This document shows, piece by piece, positions 63,798 to 64,000 of a stretch of DNA of 64,000 nt. The stretch is from Aradus depressus. Its lineage: Eukaryota > Arthropoda > Insecta > Hemiptera > Aradidae. Each line of letters opens with the position of its first letter. The stretch's first letter is position 1. A program made the position numbers and the translations under genes. Under the pieces are notes generated by a model. The model ran no database searches. It had not been told where the DNA came from and worked only from the letters and a program-made list of their open reading frames with translations. Where the stretch lies: assembly GCA_963662175.1 (NCBI GenBank), contig OY759221.1, positions 27,639,027 through 27,703,026 on the forward strand. Reading direction: 5' to 3'.

Positions 63798-64000
63798 AGT
63801 TATGAAGTCAAGTTTGCAGAGTGCGGCCCTTCTAACAAAAACATTTTTTTTTTTTTCGTATTTACGTACAACAATATTATTTGACTAATAAGTAAAAAAT
63901 AAAACCAAGATAACATAAAACATATATGTGGAAACAAATAATAATAACAGATAATAACAAACATATATGTGGAAACAGAACTAGTTGAAATAAATTATGT

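Overview
This is AT-rich eukaryotic intergenic DNA, most likely from an arthropod and probably an insect. The grounds are several jockey-like LINE fragments, an R1-like LINE, hAT and pogo/Tigger DNA transposons, a very abundant tRNA-derived SINE, and SINE tails built from CCTAA, the complement of the insect telomere unit TTAGG. No intact host gene can be supported. I see no rRNA gene, true tRNA gene, CRISPR array, operon or bacterial signal. The species cannot be named from this window.

Almost all recognisable sequence is transposable elements, often nested. (1) About 25 copies or fragments of one tRNA-derived SINE (called SINE-G here, about 340 bp) lie on both strands. Two full copies have 12-bp target-site duplications (21705-22049 and 49613-49953). 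(2) A dispersed modular repeat (called DR here, about 600 bp, unnamed by me) recurs roughly every 2-3 kb and is the usual landing pad for other insertions. (3) LINE 3' ends: a recent R1-like insertion (13184-15003, 13-bp duplication), jockey-like copies (19860-20199, 33790-34216, 38404-38787, 45035-45370, 59935-60530), and other zinc-knuckle C-termini (23430-23700, 24889-25500, 52223-52828, 52986-53254, 56068-56703, 61653-62516). (4) DNA transposons: a hAT copy with a BED-finger fragment (1133-1845), a hAT MITE (17209-17624), and two pogo-type elements with TA duplications (42310-42974 and 59057-59921). (5) Foldback elements at 8520-8999, 10784-11382, 11811-12372, 20931-21162, 22975-23205 and 30690-31197.

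The most interesting signal is in group 5. Three foldback families and one solitary site carry a shared pattern: CUGANGA, one U, a short covarying hairpin, GAA, a perfect palindrome A..U, then A or C. This is very close to a minimal hammerhead ribozyme with a palindromic stem III, which would act as a dimer. One such foldback is flanked by a 14-bp duplication and a related one by a 10-bp duplication, which fits retrotransposition. Hammerheads are known from Penelope-like retroelements and retrozymes, so these foldbacks may be non-autonomous relatives.

Tandem repeats include a ten-unit array derived from a LINE zinc-knuckle coding segment (6900-8130), a 31-bp minisatellite (24475-24755), and 26-nt pure C and pure G tracts. 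Two stretches could be host-derived or unknown coding sequence (37337-37624 and 39652-40020), both with low confidence.
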